DNA of 64,000 bases, from assembly GCF_030944625.1 (NCBI RefSeq), contig NZ_JAUSXY010000001.1, forward strand, positions 2,294,001 through 2,358,000, read 5' to 3'. Numbering within the stretch: position 1 is the first letter of the stretch; the number at the start of each line of letters is the position of its first letter. Position numbers and translations under genes: made by a program. The stretch comes from Arthrobacter sp. SLBN-112 (GTDB taxonomy: Bacteria > Actinomycetota > Actinomycetes > Actinomycetales > Micrococcaceae). The notes under the pieces are model-generated. The model searched no databases, was not told the DNA's origin, and worked only from the letters and a program-made list of their open reading frames with translations. Positions 18,301 through 26,808 of this stretch are shown piece after piece.

Positions 18301-18639
18301 GGCAAGGGCGAGCTCTCGCGCCATCCCCAGCTCGGGGCGTACCAAGCGGCGGTGGTCGCCGGCGGGTTCGAGGCCGGCTCGAACGGCAGCGGCCTGTCCG
18401 GAGGTGCCGTGCTGGCGCAGCTCGGGACAGCGGCCAAGAACCCGTCCATCCAGCAGCAGGAAGCTCTGGACCCGCAGGAGAATTGGGCGTTGGACATGGT
18501 CAAGAATGCGGCCGCCGTGATGGGCGGCAGCGAATTCGTCGCGCGGCATGATCCGGCCAAGGGCAGCCACGGCGGCCATGGCTGCCGGCTTCCGGAGGTC
18601 TGCCCGCTGTGTGCGCGTGGACGGCAGGTGACCGAATGA
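15310..18639 (+). CDS. adnA: AdnA-type helicase-nuclease subunit
   Basis: The 1109-residue protein pairs with AdnB in the actinobacterial motor-nuclease that resects DNA double-strand ends. The N-terminal UvrD-like motor has Walker A VPGAPGTGKTTVLV (Lys73) and motif Ia APTRLAADFLRDRF. Motif II reads VDDIQEANP instead of the usual DEFQD, and a late motif reads STAVSRARELLVCT. The C-terminal RecB-like nuclease has RGQVDRLEVDDGG and LVVVDLKTGKR (Asp-x-Lys) followed by HPQLGAYQ. Three cysteines close the domain (CRLPEVCPLC), but the Cys expected at the domain entrance is Ser in VQKSPLDWF. It starts at GTG 15310 overlapping the atl stop, and its own stop overlaps the adnB ATG. Confidence 0.88.
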   Translation: MTVAIPLNGPLAPRQEPEDGLEAAFRGAPAIRLLPPRQVHAEAIQLTPDQQAAVDVTQGSGPVLVPGAPGTGKTTVLVEAAVQRVFRDGVDPERMLILAPTRLAADFLRDRFTARLDRSLSTTPARTWASYAFDLIWRAKAEGVIQLSRPPRLLSGPEQDLIIKELLEGHRIPGLELPWPADLDGALETRGFRHEVRQLFDRVIESGRTAEDLSQLADQCGRPDWKAAAALYAEYRDVLDLRMPEAFDPAGIITAARQIFQDAPDFLEAERDRLQVVLVDDIQEANPAIFELLADIAAGSDCYVTSSPDTVVQGFRGARPDLVAELPRLLAAQAPVLERPLRYAHGLAPAVAESWLNVAGRISQRAGGQLARRLERPNRSAREDAPGLAENDVGPGRVEAHLVPTPVHELRYVAQRILDQHIKHNRGLGDMAVIVRNGGQVSELQRYLSGQGIPVRVPVAESAVRDEVAVRPLLDAFAIALDPALLTPEAAVSLLTSRIGGATSIELRRLRQSLRREELLGGGGRASDVLLVEALLEPGALGALGIEGRAARRTARMIQAGREAAALPGANAESVLWALWNSTGLASAWTAIALSGGPHGARADRDLDAMMALFHTAERYVDQMPGAGPEQFLEYLLNQELPMDTLAARAQLDDAVELMTPASAAGREWPVVIIAGLQEGVWPNTRLRGELLGSTLYADAVEHGPEYALQRDPLSRLRDIRYDELRSFSTAVSRARELLVCTAVSSEDDQPSSFLDFVAPLEPGQEGRVFTQVERPMTLRALVAELRQHAQSDAADPAHREEAAKVLAHLAAAEPAVAGAHPDSWWGLAPLTSSEAVVPPGATVFVSPSKVETVQKSPLDWFVQAAGGEAATDFARSLGTLVHAIAQDMPDASGSEYLAELVRRWPALGMKDNWEGRLDFQRAESMVRKLAQYVLTMRAEGRSLLGVEKDFDVALGEVVVDAAAPRDAVLRGQVDRLEVDDGGRLVVVDLKTGKRQPGKGELSRHPQLGAYQAAVVAGGFEAGSNGSGLSGGAVLAQLGTAAKNPSIQQQEALDPQENWALDMVKNAAAVMGGSEFVARHDPAKGSHGGHGCRLPEVCPLCARGRQVTE

Positions 18640-21600
18640 GCCACCCGATGGAGGTCCTGCCTGCGGGGGAGGCCACCGCCACGCCCCGCTTCAGTCCGGA
18701 AGAACTGTCCGTTCTGCTCGGCGAAAAGAACATCCCGACGCCGGAGCAGTCCGCCATCATCTCTTCGCCCCTTGCGCCCCGGCTGGTGATCGCGGGGGCG
18801 GGCTCGGGGAAGACCGCCACCATGGCCGACAGGGTGGTGTGGCTCGTGGCCAACGGATGGGTCACTCCCGAGGAAGTCCTGGGGGTGACCTTCACCCGGA
18901 AGGCCGCCGGCGAACTCGCCACCCGGATCCGGTCCAAGCTCCTGGCCCTGCAGCGACTTGCTGCGAAGGACACCGGCGCCGGGATGTTTCCGGAGGGCCT
19001 GCGGAGCAGCGACGCACTGGAACCCAAGGTGTCCACGTACCATTCCTTCGCCAGCGGTATCGTCTCCGACTACGGTCTCCGGCTGGGCGTGGAACGCGAT
19101 GTGGTGCTGCTGGGTGGAGCGCAGGCATGGCAACTTGCCAGCGAGGTGGTTGAGGCCTACGACGGCGAATACGCCCACTTCCGTGCTGCGAAATCCACCC
19201 TGGTGAAGGCCGTCATCCAGTTGGCGGGGGAGTGTGCCGAACACCTCCAGGAGCCCGAGGATGTCGAAGCCTGGTTGATGGCGCGCCTCTCGGAGTTTGA
19301 GTCCCTGCCGTACCTGGCGGACAAGAAGAAGAACCCGCCGCAGGCAGTCTCGGAGCTTGCCGGAATGCTGCGCACCAGGGCAAGCGTCGCTGACATGGTG
19401 GGCCGCTACTCTGCGGCGAAACGTGCCCGCGGCGCCCTCGATTTCGGGGACCTCGTGGCCCTCGCAGCGAAGGTTGCACAGGAGGTTCCGCTGGCGGCCA
19501 CGATGGAGAGGCAGCGGTACAAGGTAGTCCTGCTCGACGAGTTCCAGGACACGTCGTACGCGCAACTGGTACTTTTCTCCCGCCTGTTCGGCGGCGGCCA
19601 TGCGGTCACGGCAGTCGGCGACCCCAACCAGTCGATTTATGGGTTCCGCGGTGCTTCCGCCGGCCAGTTGTTTCACTTCGTCCGCGAATTTCCCGTCCGC
19701 ACCGGTGAAGCGGAAGGCGATTCGGGCTGGGCGCCCGCCCCAACGTCCTACTTGACCACAGCCTGGCGTAACGGCCGCTCCATCCTCGCAGCCGCAAATG
19801 TGATGTCCCAGTCTCTTGGCCGGTCGGCGGCCAAGCGCGGCCCGGCAGGAGGCAAGGCGGCCGCTGCCGAAGTGCCTCCGCTGCAGCCCAGTCCATACGC
19901 CGTCGACGGAACCGTGGTACCGGGACGTTTCGCCAGCGACGTCGAGGAGGCCGCCGCGCTCGCCGGGGACGTCCTGAGGTACAAGGTGACGGACTTCGAA
20001 TCCAAAACCGATGGATCGGCCGTTCCCCCAGCCCTGGCCGTACTGTGCCGCCGGCGGGCCCAGATGGAGACCGTCCGCAGGCAGTTCGAAGCCCGCGGCA
20101 TCGCCTACGAAATCGTGGGCCTGGGCGGACTCCTGGACACCCCCGAGATCGTCGACCTCGTTGCCACCCTCCGTGTCCTTGCAGACCCTGGCCGTTCCGA
20201 TGCCCTCATGCGGCTCCTGGCCGGTGCACGGTGGCGCATAGGTCCCGCGGACTTGATGGCCCTGCGGGACTGGTCCAGCCAGTTGGCGCGAAACCGCGGC
20301 AAAGCCCCGGCCGGGTCCGACGCCGACGTCCCCGACGCCGGTGACGACGCCGTGGACGGGCCGGTCCTGGAAGGCGACCTGACCGACGGTGCCAGCCTGG
20401 TGGAGGCCCTGGACTTCCTGCCGCGCGACGGTTGGACGTCGTCGAACGGCCGTACCCTTGGGGCGGCGGCCCGTTCCCGGCTTGCCCGGTTGTCAGCGGA
20501 ACTGCGGCAATTGCGCGGCTACCTGGGAGATGACCTCACCACGCTCCTGGGTGAAGTGGAGCGGGCGATGCTCCTGGATATCGAGGTGGCGGCACGGCCG
20601 GGGATCAGCATCCACCAGGCGCGGCGCAACCTCGACGCCTTCCAGGATGCGGCCGCCGGATTCCTCCGAACCTCCCAAAGGGTGGATATCCTCGCCTTCC
20701 TATCATGGCTGGAGGCTGCCTCGGCTGAGGAAAACGGCCTGGAAGCGCCTGCCAGCGACGTGAACCGGGAAGCAGTCCAGTTGTTGACCGTCCATGCGTC
20801 CAAGGGCCTGGAATGGGATGTAGTCTTCGTTCCCGGGCTGAACGCGGGAGCCTTCCCGAGCGACAGGGACTCCCGCTGGAGCAGCGGTGCGGCAGCGCTT
20901 CCCTGGCCCTTGCGCGGAGACCGGGCCGACCTTCCCCAGTGGGACGTGGAACAACCGGACCAGAAGGGCTGGCTGGACGCCGAGAAGGATTTCAAGGCCG
21001 CGGTGCAGGCCCATGGTGAAGAGGAAGAACGGCGGCTCGCCTACGTGGCCTACACCAGGGCCAAGCATGTGTTGTGGGTATCCAGCGCCGCCTGGGTGGG
21101 TTCACGCGCCGGACGGGCAGAGATGTCCCCATTCCTGGCGGAGCTTGAAACGCTGACCCAAGCGGCCGACGACGAGCCTCAGGCTGCTGCCCTGGTCCAT
21201 CCGTTGTCGCTGGAAGAGGCTGCCCTTCCGGACGAGAGTCCGTTGACCCTTGAGACGGAAGAGGCAATGTGGCCCTATGACCCGCTGGAAGGTCCAACGG
21301 ATGCGCGGACCGGTGAGCGGCTCCGCATGTCGCGTGGGCGCAGGGCGGCCATGGAAGCTGCGGCGGGGCGGGTGGTTGACCTGCTAAAGACCGGTGTGGT
21401 CCTGCCCGATGGGTCCGGGAAGCCCGGTGGAACAGGCATTTCCCGGAACGGCGAGGGGACTCCGCTCACGGGAGCGGCGGCCGGCTGGGCGAGGGAAGCT
21501 GCGCTGTTGCTGGAACGCCGGGCAAGAAGGTCAGGTGGCCAGGAGGTGCACCTGCCCACCCATATCTCCGCCTCCACCCTCGTGGACCTCGGGGAGGACC

Positions 21601-22148
21601 CTGAGGCGGTGGTGGGGCGGCTGCGCAGGCCGGTGCCGCGCGAACCGGGCATGTCGGCGCGGAAGGGCACAGCTTTCCACGCCTGGGTGGAGGAATACTT
21701 CGGAACTGCCGGGATGCTTGACCTCGGCGAGGCGCCGGGTTCGGATGACCACATTGACGCTGCCTACGACCTCGACGACATGGTGGCCACGTTCAAGGCC
21801 TCCCCGTGGGCCGACAGGTCCCCGGCGTTCGTGGAGGTTCCGGTTGAAACGAGGGTTGGTGAAGTTGTTGTCCGGGGACGGGTCGACGCCGTCTTCCAGG
21901 ACGCCGACGGCCGCTGGGACCTGGTGGACTGGAAGACAGGCCGGCGCCCCTCGGCCGGGCAGCTGAAGACCCGTTCAATCCAGCTGGCCGTGTACCGGCT
22001 TGCATGGGCGCGCCTGAAGGGCGTTCCGCTGGAGGACGTGCGGGCTGCGTTCTTTTATGTGGCAGACAACGCCGTGGTCCGGCCGCACGACCTTGGGACG
22101 GCCGCCGAGTTGGAAGGAATCGTAGCGCGCGCGCTCGCACGGGCGTGA
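18636..22148 (+). CDS. adnB: AdnB-type helicase-nuclease subunit
   Basis: The 1170-residue protein has a complete UvrD/Rep motor: Walker A AGAGSGKTATMADRV (Lys59), GVTFTRKAAGELATRIRSK, motif II LLDEFQDTSYAQL, motif III AVGDPNQSIYGFRGAS, LLTVHASKGLEWDVVFVPG and motif VI YVAYTRAKHVLWVSS. A RecB-like nuclease closes the protein, with GRVDAVFQDADGRWDLVDWKTGRR and QLAVYRLAWARL. No Fe-S cysteine cluster is seen here, unlike the partial one in AdnA. In mycobacteria AdnB is the main ATPase motor, consistent with its intact motifs. I chose ATG 18636, which overlaps the adnA stop (ATGA). Confidence 0.92.
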   Translation: MSHPMEVLPAGEATATPRFSPEELSVLLGEKNIPTPEQSAIISSPLAPRLVIAGAGSGKTATMADRVVWLVANGWVTPEEVLGVTFTRKAAGELATRIRSKLLALQRLAAKDTGAGMFPEGLRSSDALEPKVSTYHSFASGIVSDYGLRLGVERDVVLLGGAQAWQLASEVVEAYDGEYAHFRAAKSTLVKAVIQLAGECAEHLQEPEDVEAWLMARLSEFESLPYLADKKKNPPQAVSELAGMLRTRASVADMVGRYSAAKRARGALDFGDLVALAAKVAQEVPLAATMERQRYKVVLLDEFQDTSYAQLVLFSRLFGGGHAVTAVGDPNQSIYGFRGASAGQLFHFVREFPVRTGEAEGDSGWAPAPTSYLTTAWRNGRSILAAANVMSQSLGRSAAKRGPAGGKAAAAEVPPLQPSPYAVDGTVVPGRFASDVEEAAALAGDVLRYKVTDFESKTDGSAVPPALAVLCRRRAQMETVRRQFEARGIAYEIVGLGGLLDTPEIVDLVATLRVLADPGRSDALMRLLAGARWRIGPADLMALRDWSSQLARNRGKAPAGSDADVPDAGDDAVDGPVLEGDLTDGASLVEALDFLPRDGWTSSNGRTLGAAARSRLARLSAELRQLRGYLGDDLTTLLGEVERAMLLDIEVAARPGISIHQARRNLDAFQDAAAGFLRTSQRVDILAFLSWLEAASAEENGLEAPASDVNREAVQLLTVHASKGLEWDVVFVPGLNAGAFPSDRDSRWSSGAAALPWPLRGDRADLPQWDVEQPDQKGWLDAEKDFKAAVQAHGEEEERRLAYVAYTRAKHVLWVSSAAWVGSRAGRAEMSPFLAELETLTQAADDEPQAAALVHPLSLEEAALPDESPLTLETEEAMWPYDPLEGPTDARTGERLRMSRGRRAAMEAAAGRVVDLLKTGVVLPDGSGKPGGTGISRNGEGTPLTGAAAGWAREAALLLERRARRSGGQEVHLPTHISASTLVDLGEDPEAVVGRLRRPVPREPGMSARKGTAFHAWVEEYFGTAGMLDLGEAPGSDDHIDAAYDLDDMVATFKASPWADRSPAFVEVPVETRVGEVVVRGRVDAVFQDADGRWDLVDWKTGRRPSAGQLKTRSIQLAVYRLAWARLKGVPLEDVRAAFFYVADNAVVRPHDLGTAAELEGIVARALARA

Positions 22149-22173
22149 GGCCGCGGCTTCACCGCGGCCTCAC
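22145..22173. terminator. Hairpin between adnB and the APH-fold gene
   Basis: GTGAGGCCGCGG pairs perfectly with CCGCGGCCTCAC around the loop CTTCA. The stem begins inside the adnB stop codon. There is no T tract, but its place between convergent genes suggests a bidirectional terminator. Confidence 0.6.
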
Positions 22174-22215
22174 GGACGGGCGGCTCTGTGCCGATCAGCC
22201 CGCTTGATTGTGCCG

Positions 22216-23451
22216 TCAGCCCTGCTTGATGTTGATGACCGAGATGGCGGCGGTGGAGGTGTCATCCGGGCCTTTGGCCGTCGGGGCCGTATCCTCGGCG
22301 TCAGGTGCCTCGTCAGCCGGCGGGTCCACCGGGATGGGAGTCACGTGCACCGCGGGCTGTGCGGGCTCTGCCGGTTCCACCGGGACAGGGACCACCGTGA
22401 CGGCGGGGGAGGACCCAGAGCGTGCAGGCCCGGGGGCGGCTGCCGGCGCGGAGTCTTCCGCCGGCACCTGTGCAGCCGCTTCGGAGTTGTCCGGGCTTGA
22501 AGCGTCCGGAAGCGGTTCGACGCTGATGGGCTGGCCACCGAACTCGGCGATGTCACTGGCCAGGCTCTCCAGCATGCCTTCAGCCTCGCGGACCATGGCC
22601 TCATCACCGGCGGCGAGTCCCTTGACCAGGTACTGGGCAAGTGCGAACTCCGCTGAGAGGGCGGCCCGGCGCAGGAGGTGCTGGTCCGGGGTATCACGGC
22701 GGCCGGCGGTATAGGCCTTCAGCACTGCATCAATGAAGTCCTGTTCGTTGGAGGCCACCAACCAGGCGAAGTCGTCCGCGGGGTCACCGATCCGCAGGTC
22801 CGTCCAGCCGGTTACTGCCGTGACCCGCCCGGACTCGATGAGCAGGTTGTCCTCGTGCAGGTCGCCGTGGACGACGCAGGGGTTGAAGCGCCACAGGGAC
22901 ACGTCCTCCATGGCATGTTCCCAGCGGCGCAGCAATGCGGCCGGAATCTTTCCTGTGGTGGCAGCCTGGTCCAGCTCGTTCAGCCTCCGTTGGCGGAACT
23001 CGTTGGGCGTGTAGCTGGGGAGATCGGCGTTGCTCACCAGGGATCGGGGCAGGTCGTGAATGGCAGCCAGGGCGGTGCCGATCTCGCGGGCGACACTGCC
23101 TGGACCCGTGGTCAATTCCTCGACGCTGCGCGTGGTGCCCGACAGGTGCGAGTACACGAAGGTGCTCAGGGTTCCCAGCCGTACGCTGCCGGCCACCGTG
23201 GGCATGAGGAAAGGCAGCTCGGCCCGCACGGCCGGAGCGAAGGCCCGGAGCACCAGGAACTCCGTTTCCAGCCGGGCGCTGGCCTCGGCGTGCCGCGGCG
23301 ACCTGACCCGCCAGCGCTTGCCTTCTGAATCCAGGAGCAGCGCCGAGTCGAAGTCCGCGGGATCATCCGGTGCAGAGCTAACGGCCGTCGGCGTCAGTCC
23401 GGGGACTGCCGCGGTTGCAATGGCCGCCAGCTCAATCGGTTTTCTTCTCAC
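22216..23451 (-). CDS. APH-fold phosphotransferase-like protein
   Basis: This 411-residue protein resembles aminoglycoside/macrolide phosphotransferases. It has the Brenner motif VVHGDLHEDNLLI and a downstream GDPADDFAWLVASNE as in the macrolide-kinase branch. The expected metal-binding Asp in the IDW motif is Gly here (AVTGWTDLRIGDP), so kinase activity is doubtful. The last 100 residues are an Ala/Pro/Glu-rich tail ending VISVINIKQG, outside the kinase fold. Drug resistance should not be assumed: the gene sits in a core DNA-repair block between adnB and nudC. Start GTG 23451 has TACCGT exactly 6 nt upstream. Confidence 0.75.
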   Translation of the reverse strand: MRRKPIELAAIATAAVPGLTPTAVSSAPDDPADFDSALLLDSEGKRWRVRSPRHAEASARLETEFLVLRAFAPAVRAELPFLMPTVAGSVRLGTLSTFVYSHLSGTTRSVEELTTGPGSVAREIGTALAAIHDLPRSLVSNADLPSYTPNEFRQRRLNELDQAATTGKIPAALLRRWEHAMEDVSLWRFNPCVVHGDLHEDNLLIESGRVTAVTGWTDLRIGDPADDFAWLVASNEQDFIDAVLKAYTAGRRDTPDQHLLRRAALSAEFALAQYLVKGLAAGDEAMVREAEGMLESLASDIAEFGGQPISVEPLPDASSPDNSEAAAQVPAEDSAPAAAPGPARSGSSPAVTVVPVPVEPAEPAQPAVHVTPIPVDPPADEAPDAEDTAPTAKGPDDTSTAAISVINIKQG

Positions 23452-23457
23452 CGTTCC

Positions 23458-23463
23458 ACGGTA
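23458..23463 (-). promoter_or_regulatory. -10 element of the APH-fold gene (leaderless)
   Basis: TACCGT on the minus strand lies 6 nt before GTG 23451. This supports that unusual start and a leaderless transcript. Confidence 0.5.
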
Positions 23464-23582
23464 GATTGCCAGTTGTCCCAGACCGAGATCTGCCGGCGGC
23501 GAGTCTTGAGATAGCTTGAATTCCGGGGGTGTCGGGCGCAGTTAACCGGCACTGTGAAATGTGAAATGTCCGTGGCAGTCAG

Positions 23583-23588
23583 TACGGT
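23583..23588 (+). promoter_or_regulatory. -10 element of nudC (leaderless)
   Basis: TACGGT is followed by 6 nt and ATG 23595. A short direct repeat, TGTGAAATGTGAAATG, lies about 15-30 nt further upstream in the region shared with the divergent APH-fold gene. Confidence 0.48.
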
Positions 23589-23594
23589 GGACTC

Positions 23595-24617
23595 ATGAGC
23601 CATACGGAGTCTGTCCTGCCCGTTCACCAGGTTGCGCCGGCACGGTTGCCCGCGAACCACCTGGCGGACACCCTGCTCCCGGTGCGGCCTGCCTTGGTGG
23701 ACCGGGGCTCTGCCGCACGCATCAGGCCCGGCATGATCGATGACCTGCTGACCGGTCCGGATGCCCTGGCCATCGTCCTGTCGGGCCGGCAGGGCCTGGT
23801 GCAGGACAGCAGCATGGTCCTCGCCTCCGCGAGGGATCTCCTGGCGGATCTCGACGGGGCCGGATCCTCTCCTGAACTCGTCGTGTACCTCGGATCCGCC
23901 CTGCCCGGGTCGGACCTCCCCGAGGGCACTGAACTGTTGCTCTTCGTCCTGCCCCATCCGCCCGAGCCCGGTACTGCCGGCATCCCTGCGGATGCGGCCT
24001 GGGCGGGTTTCAGGGACGTTGCGACTGGCCTGACTGCCACCTCCACGGCGTTGTTCGTGGAATCCAGTGCTATCGCCAACTGGCATGCAGGCCACACGCA
24101 CTGCCCCCGCTGCGGCTCGCCCACGGACGTGGAAGCCGGCGGCTGGGTCCGCCGTTGCCCGGCTGATAATTCGGAACACTATCCGCGGACCGATCCCGCG
24201 ATCATCGTCACGGTCGTTGGCCCGGATGGGCGGCTGCTGCTGGGCGGTGGGGGTCCCCTGGATGCCAGGAACTACTCCACCCTGGCCGGGTTCGTTGAGC
24301 CGGGCGAATCACTGGAGCAGGCCGTAGTGCGCGAGATCCAGGAGGAAGTGGGAGTCCGCGTCACTGCCTGCCAGTATCTCGGCTCCCAGTCGTGGCCGTT
24401 CCCTGCCTCCCTTATGCTTGGATTTACGGCCGTCACCGAGGACACCCAGGCAACGCCCGACGGCGTGGAGGTCACCAGGGCGCGCTGGTTCAGCCGCGAG
24501 GAACTCCAGGAAGCCGTGCTCAGTGGCGAAATCACTATTTCAAGCAGGCTTTCCATTGCCCGTTCACTGATTGAGCACTGGTACGGCGGCCGGATCCGGG
24601 ACCTGACCGGAGCCTAA
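23595..24617 (+). CDS. nudC: NAD(+) diphosphatase / NAD-decapping Nudix hydrolase
   Basis: The 340-residue enzyme cleaves NAD(H) to NMN(H) and AMP and, in homologues, removes NAD caps from RNA. The zinc-ribbon segment starts CPRCGSPTDVEAGGWVRRCP; only three of the four Cys seen in E. coli are present. The Nudix box reads GFVEPGESLEQAVVREIQEEVGV. The NudC-specific motif follows as SQSWPFPASLMLGF. It lies before uvrD2 as in mycobacteria. Confidence 0.93.
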   Translation: MSHTESVLPVHQVAPARLPANHLADTLLPVRPALVDRGSAARIRPGMIDDLLTGPDALAIVLSGRQGLVQDSSMVLASARDLLADLDGAGSSPELVVYLGSALPGSDLPEGTELLLFVLPHPPEPGTAGIPADAAWAGFRDVATGLTATSTALFVESSAIANWHAGHTHCPRCGSPTDVEAGGWVRRCPADNSEHYPRTDPAIIVTVVGPDGRLLLGGGGPLDARNYSTLAGFVEPGESLEQAVVREIQEEVGVRVTACQYLGSQSWPFPASLMLGFTAVTEDTQATPDGVEVTRARWFSREELQEAVLSGEITISSRLSIARSLIEHWYGGRIRDLTGA

Positions 24618-24672
24618 GTTATTCCATCCACCAGACTCCAGCACGCGGTAGTCGAGAAACAAAGCAGCAGAA

Positions 24673-26808
24673 GTGACTACAGAGAATTTTGACGGCGCAG
24701 CCTCCCTTGAGGACCGGATCCTCGGCGGCCTGGACGCCGAACAGCGTGAAGTGGCCAGCACCCTCAACGGTCCGCTCTGTGTGCTGGCGGGAGCGGGTAC
24801 GGGCAAGACCCGCGCCATCACCCACCGCATCGCCTACGGCGTCCACTCGGGGGTCTACACTCCCCAGCGACTGCTCGCAGTAACTTTTACCGCCCGGGCA
24901 GCGGCGGAGATGCGCAGCCGTCTGCGTGACCTGGGCGCCGGTAACGTCCAGGCCCGGACCTTCCATGCCGCCGCGCTGCGCCAACTTCAGTTCTTTTGGC
25001 CGCAGGCGGTTGGCGGCACCTTGCCGAACCTGCTGGACCATAAGGCGCAAATCCTCGCCGAGGCCGCAAGGCGGCTGAGGCTCAGCACCGACCGCGCGTC
25101 CATCCGCGATCTCGCCTCGGAAATTGAGTGGGCCAAGGTGTCCATGCTGACCCCTGCCAACTACCTGGAGAACGCACAGGGGCGGGGTGCACCCGGCGGA
25201 TTCGACCTCACCGCGGTCGCCCGCGTGTTCCAGTCCTACGAGGATGTCAAGACGGACCGCAACGTGATCGACTTCGAAGACGTGTTGCTGATTACGGTGG
25301 GCATCCTGCAGGAGGACGAGAAGGTGGCTGCCACGGTCCGGGAGCAGTACCGGCACTTCGTGGTGGACGAATACCAGGACGTTTCCCCGCTGCAGCAACG
25401 CCTCCTGGAGCTTTGGCTCGGTGGCCGCGACGAACTCTGCGTGGTGGGCGACGCCAGCCAGACCATTTACTCCTTCACCGGAGCATCGCCCCGGCACCTG
25501 CTGGACTTCAAAACCCGCTACCCGCAGGCCAACGTGGTCAAGCTCATCCGGGACTACCGCTCCACGCCCCAGGTGGTGAAGCTGGCCAATGACCTGCTGG
25601 CCGGCCGGCGCAGCGGCGGCCCCGCCGCGGACGCCGCCTGGGCCACGCCACTGCAGCTGGTGGCCCAGCGACCCGCCGGCCCCGTGCCCCAGTTCACCGA
25701 ATGCACGGACGACGAAGCCGAAGCCGCTACCGTGGCGCAAAAGATCAAGGCGCTGCTCGACGCCGGGACACCAGCCAGCGAGGTCGCTGTCCTTTTCCGC
25801 ACCAACGGCCAGTCCGAGGCGTACGAACAGGCGCTGGCAGCGGCGGGAATCGGCTACCAGCTGAGGGGCGGCGAACGCTTCTTCGCGCGCAAGGAGGTCC
25901 GGGACGCCATCCTCCAGCTCCGCGCCGCCACCAGGGCCGTGAGTGAAACGGATTCCCCGGAACCGCTGGGCCAACTGGTCCGGGACATTGTTTCCTCCCT
26001 CGGCTACACGGATTCCGCACCCCACAGCGGGGGTGCCCTCCGCGAACGGTGGGAGTCATTGGCGGCCCTGGTGGCACTGGCGGACGAACTTGCGCAGAAC
26101 CGCGGTCCGGAATTCGGGCTCAGTGACTTCGTCAACGAGCTCCAGGAGCGTTCGCTCGCCCAGCACGCCCCCACCGTGCAGGGCGTGACGCTCGCGTCCC
26201 TGCACGCAGCCAAGGGCCTGGAATGGGATGCCGTGTTCCTGGTGGGGCTCAGCGAAGGCCTGATGCCCATTTCCTTCGCGGACTCGGCCGAGACTGTGGA
26301 TGAGGAGCGCCGGCTGCTGTACGTCGGCATCACCCGTGCCCGTGAACACCTCTCGCTTTCCTGGAGCACGGCACGGACTCCGGGCGGCCGCGCCAACCGC
26401 AAGCCGTCCCGTTTCCTCGACGGGCTGCGGCCCGATTCCGTCGCAAGCTCCAGCGCCCGCAGCAAGGGTACGGTTCCGCGCCGCAAGGCCGCCGCTCCGG
26501 CAGTCTGCCGGGTCTGTGGCAGCATGCTTTCCACCGGGGCGGAGCGCAAGGTGGGCCGCTGCAACGCGTGTCCCCCCAGCTACGAGGAACAGACCTTTGA
26601 TGCACTCCGGAACTGGCGGCGCGACGTCGCCCAGTCCGCCGACGTGCCCGCTTTCGTCGTCTTCACGGATGCCACCCTCACGGCGATTGCGGAAGCGCGG
26701 CCGGCGTCCCTGGAGGAACTTGCCGGGCTCGCAGGTATCGGTCCTTCCAAACTTGAACGGTACGGGGAAGACGTTCTGAAGGTCCTGGCCGAAAGCAGCG
26801 TCCTGTGA
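24673..26808 (+). CDS. uvrD2: ATP-dependent DNA helicase UvrD2
   Basis: The 711-residue SF1A helicase has Walker A AGAGTGKTRAITHRI (Lys45), motif II VVDEYQDVSPLQQRLLE, VVGDASQTIYSFTGASP, SLHAAKGLEWDAVFLVGLSEG and motif VI YVGITRAREHLSLSWS. Two features separate UvrD2 from UvrD1. One is a tetracysteine module CRVCGS...GRCNAC around residues 613-635. The other is a C-terminal HRDC domain (ASLEELAGLAGIGPSKLERYG). It starts at GTG 24673, and its stop overlaps the next gene (GTGA). UvrD2 is essential in mycobacteria. Confidence 0.93.
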   Translation: MTTENFDGAASLEDRILGGLDAEQREVASTLNGPLCVLAGAGTGKTRAITHRIAYGVHSGVYTPQRLLAVTFTARAAAEMRSRLRDLGAGNVQARTFHAAALRQLQFFWPQAVGGTLPNLLDHKAQILAEAARRLRLSTDRASIRDLASEIEWAKVSMLTPANYLENAQGRGAPGGFDLTAVARVFQSYEDVKTDRNVIDFEDVLLITVGILQEDEKVAATVREQYRHFVVDEYQDVSPLQQRLLELWLGGRDELCVVGDASQTIYSFTGASPRHLLDFKTRYPQANVVKLIRDYRSTPQVVKLANDLLAGRRSGGPAADAAWATPLQLVAQRPAGPVPQFTECTDDEAEAATVAQKIKALLDAGTPASEVAVLFRTNGQSEAYEQALAAAGIGYQLRGGERFFARKEVRDAILQLRAATRAVSETDSPEPLGQLVRDIVSSLGYTDSAPHSGGALRERWESLAALVALADELAQNRGPEFGLSDFVNELQERSLAQHAPTVQGVTLASLHAAKGLEWDAVFLVGLSEGLMPISFADSAETVDEERRLLYVGITRAREHLSLSWSTARTPGGRANRKPSRFLDGLRPDSVASSSARSKGTVPRRKAAAPAVCRVCGSMLSTGAERKVGRCNACPPSYEEQTFDALRNWRRDVAQSADVPAFVVFTDATLTAIAEARPASLEELAGLAGIGPSKLERYGEDVLKVLAESSVL

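Noticed and set aside
18102..19676. Minus-strand open frame of 524 codons across the adnA-adnB junction
   Set aside because: It is antisense to helicase and nuclease motifs that are plainly coding on the plus strand.
22216..23451. APH-fold gene as an acquired antibiotic-resistance determinant
   Set aside because: Base composition matches its neighbours, there are no mobile elements, the location is a core locus and a motif Asp is missing.
24619..26025. Minus-strand open frame of 468 codons opposite uvrD2
   Set aside because: All UvrD motifs are in the plus-strand frame. The antisense frame shows no recognisable motif.
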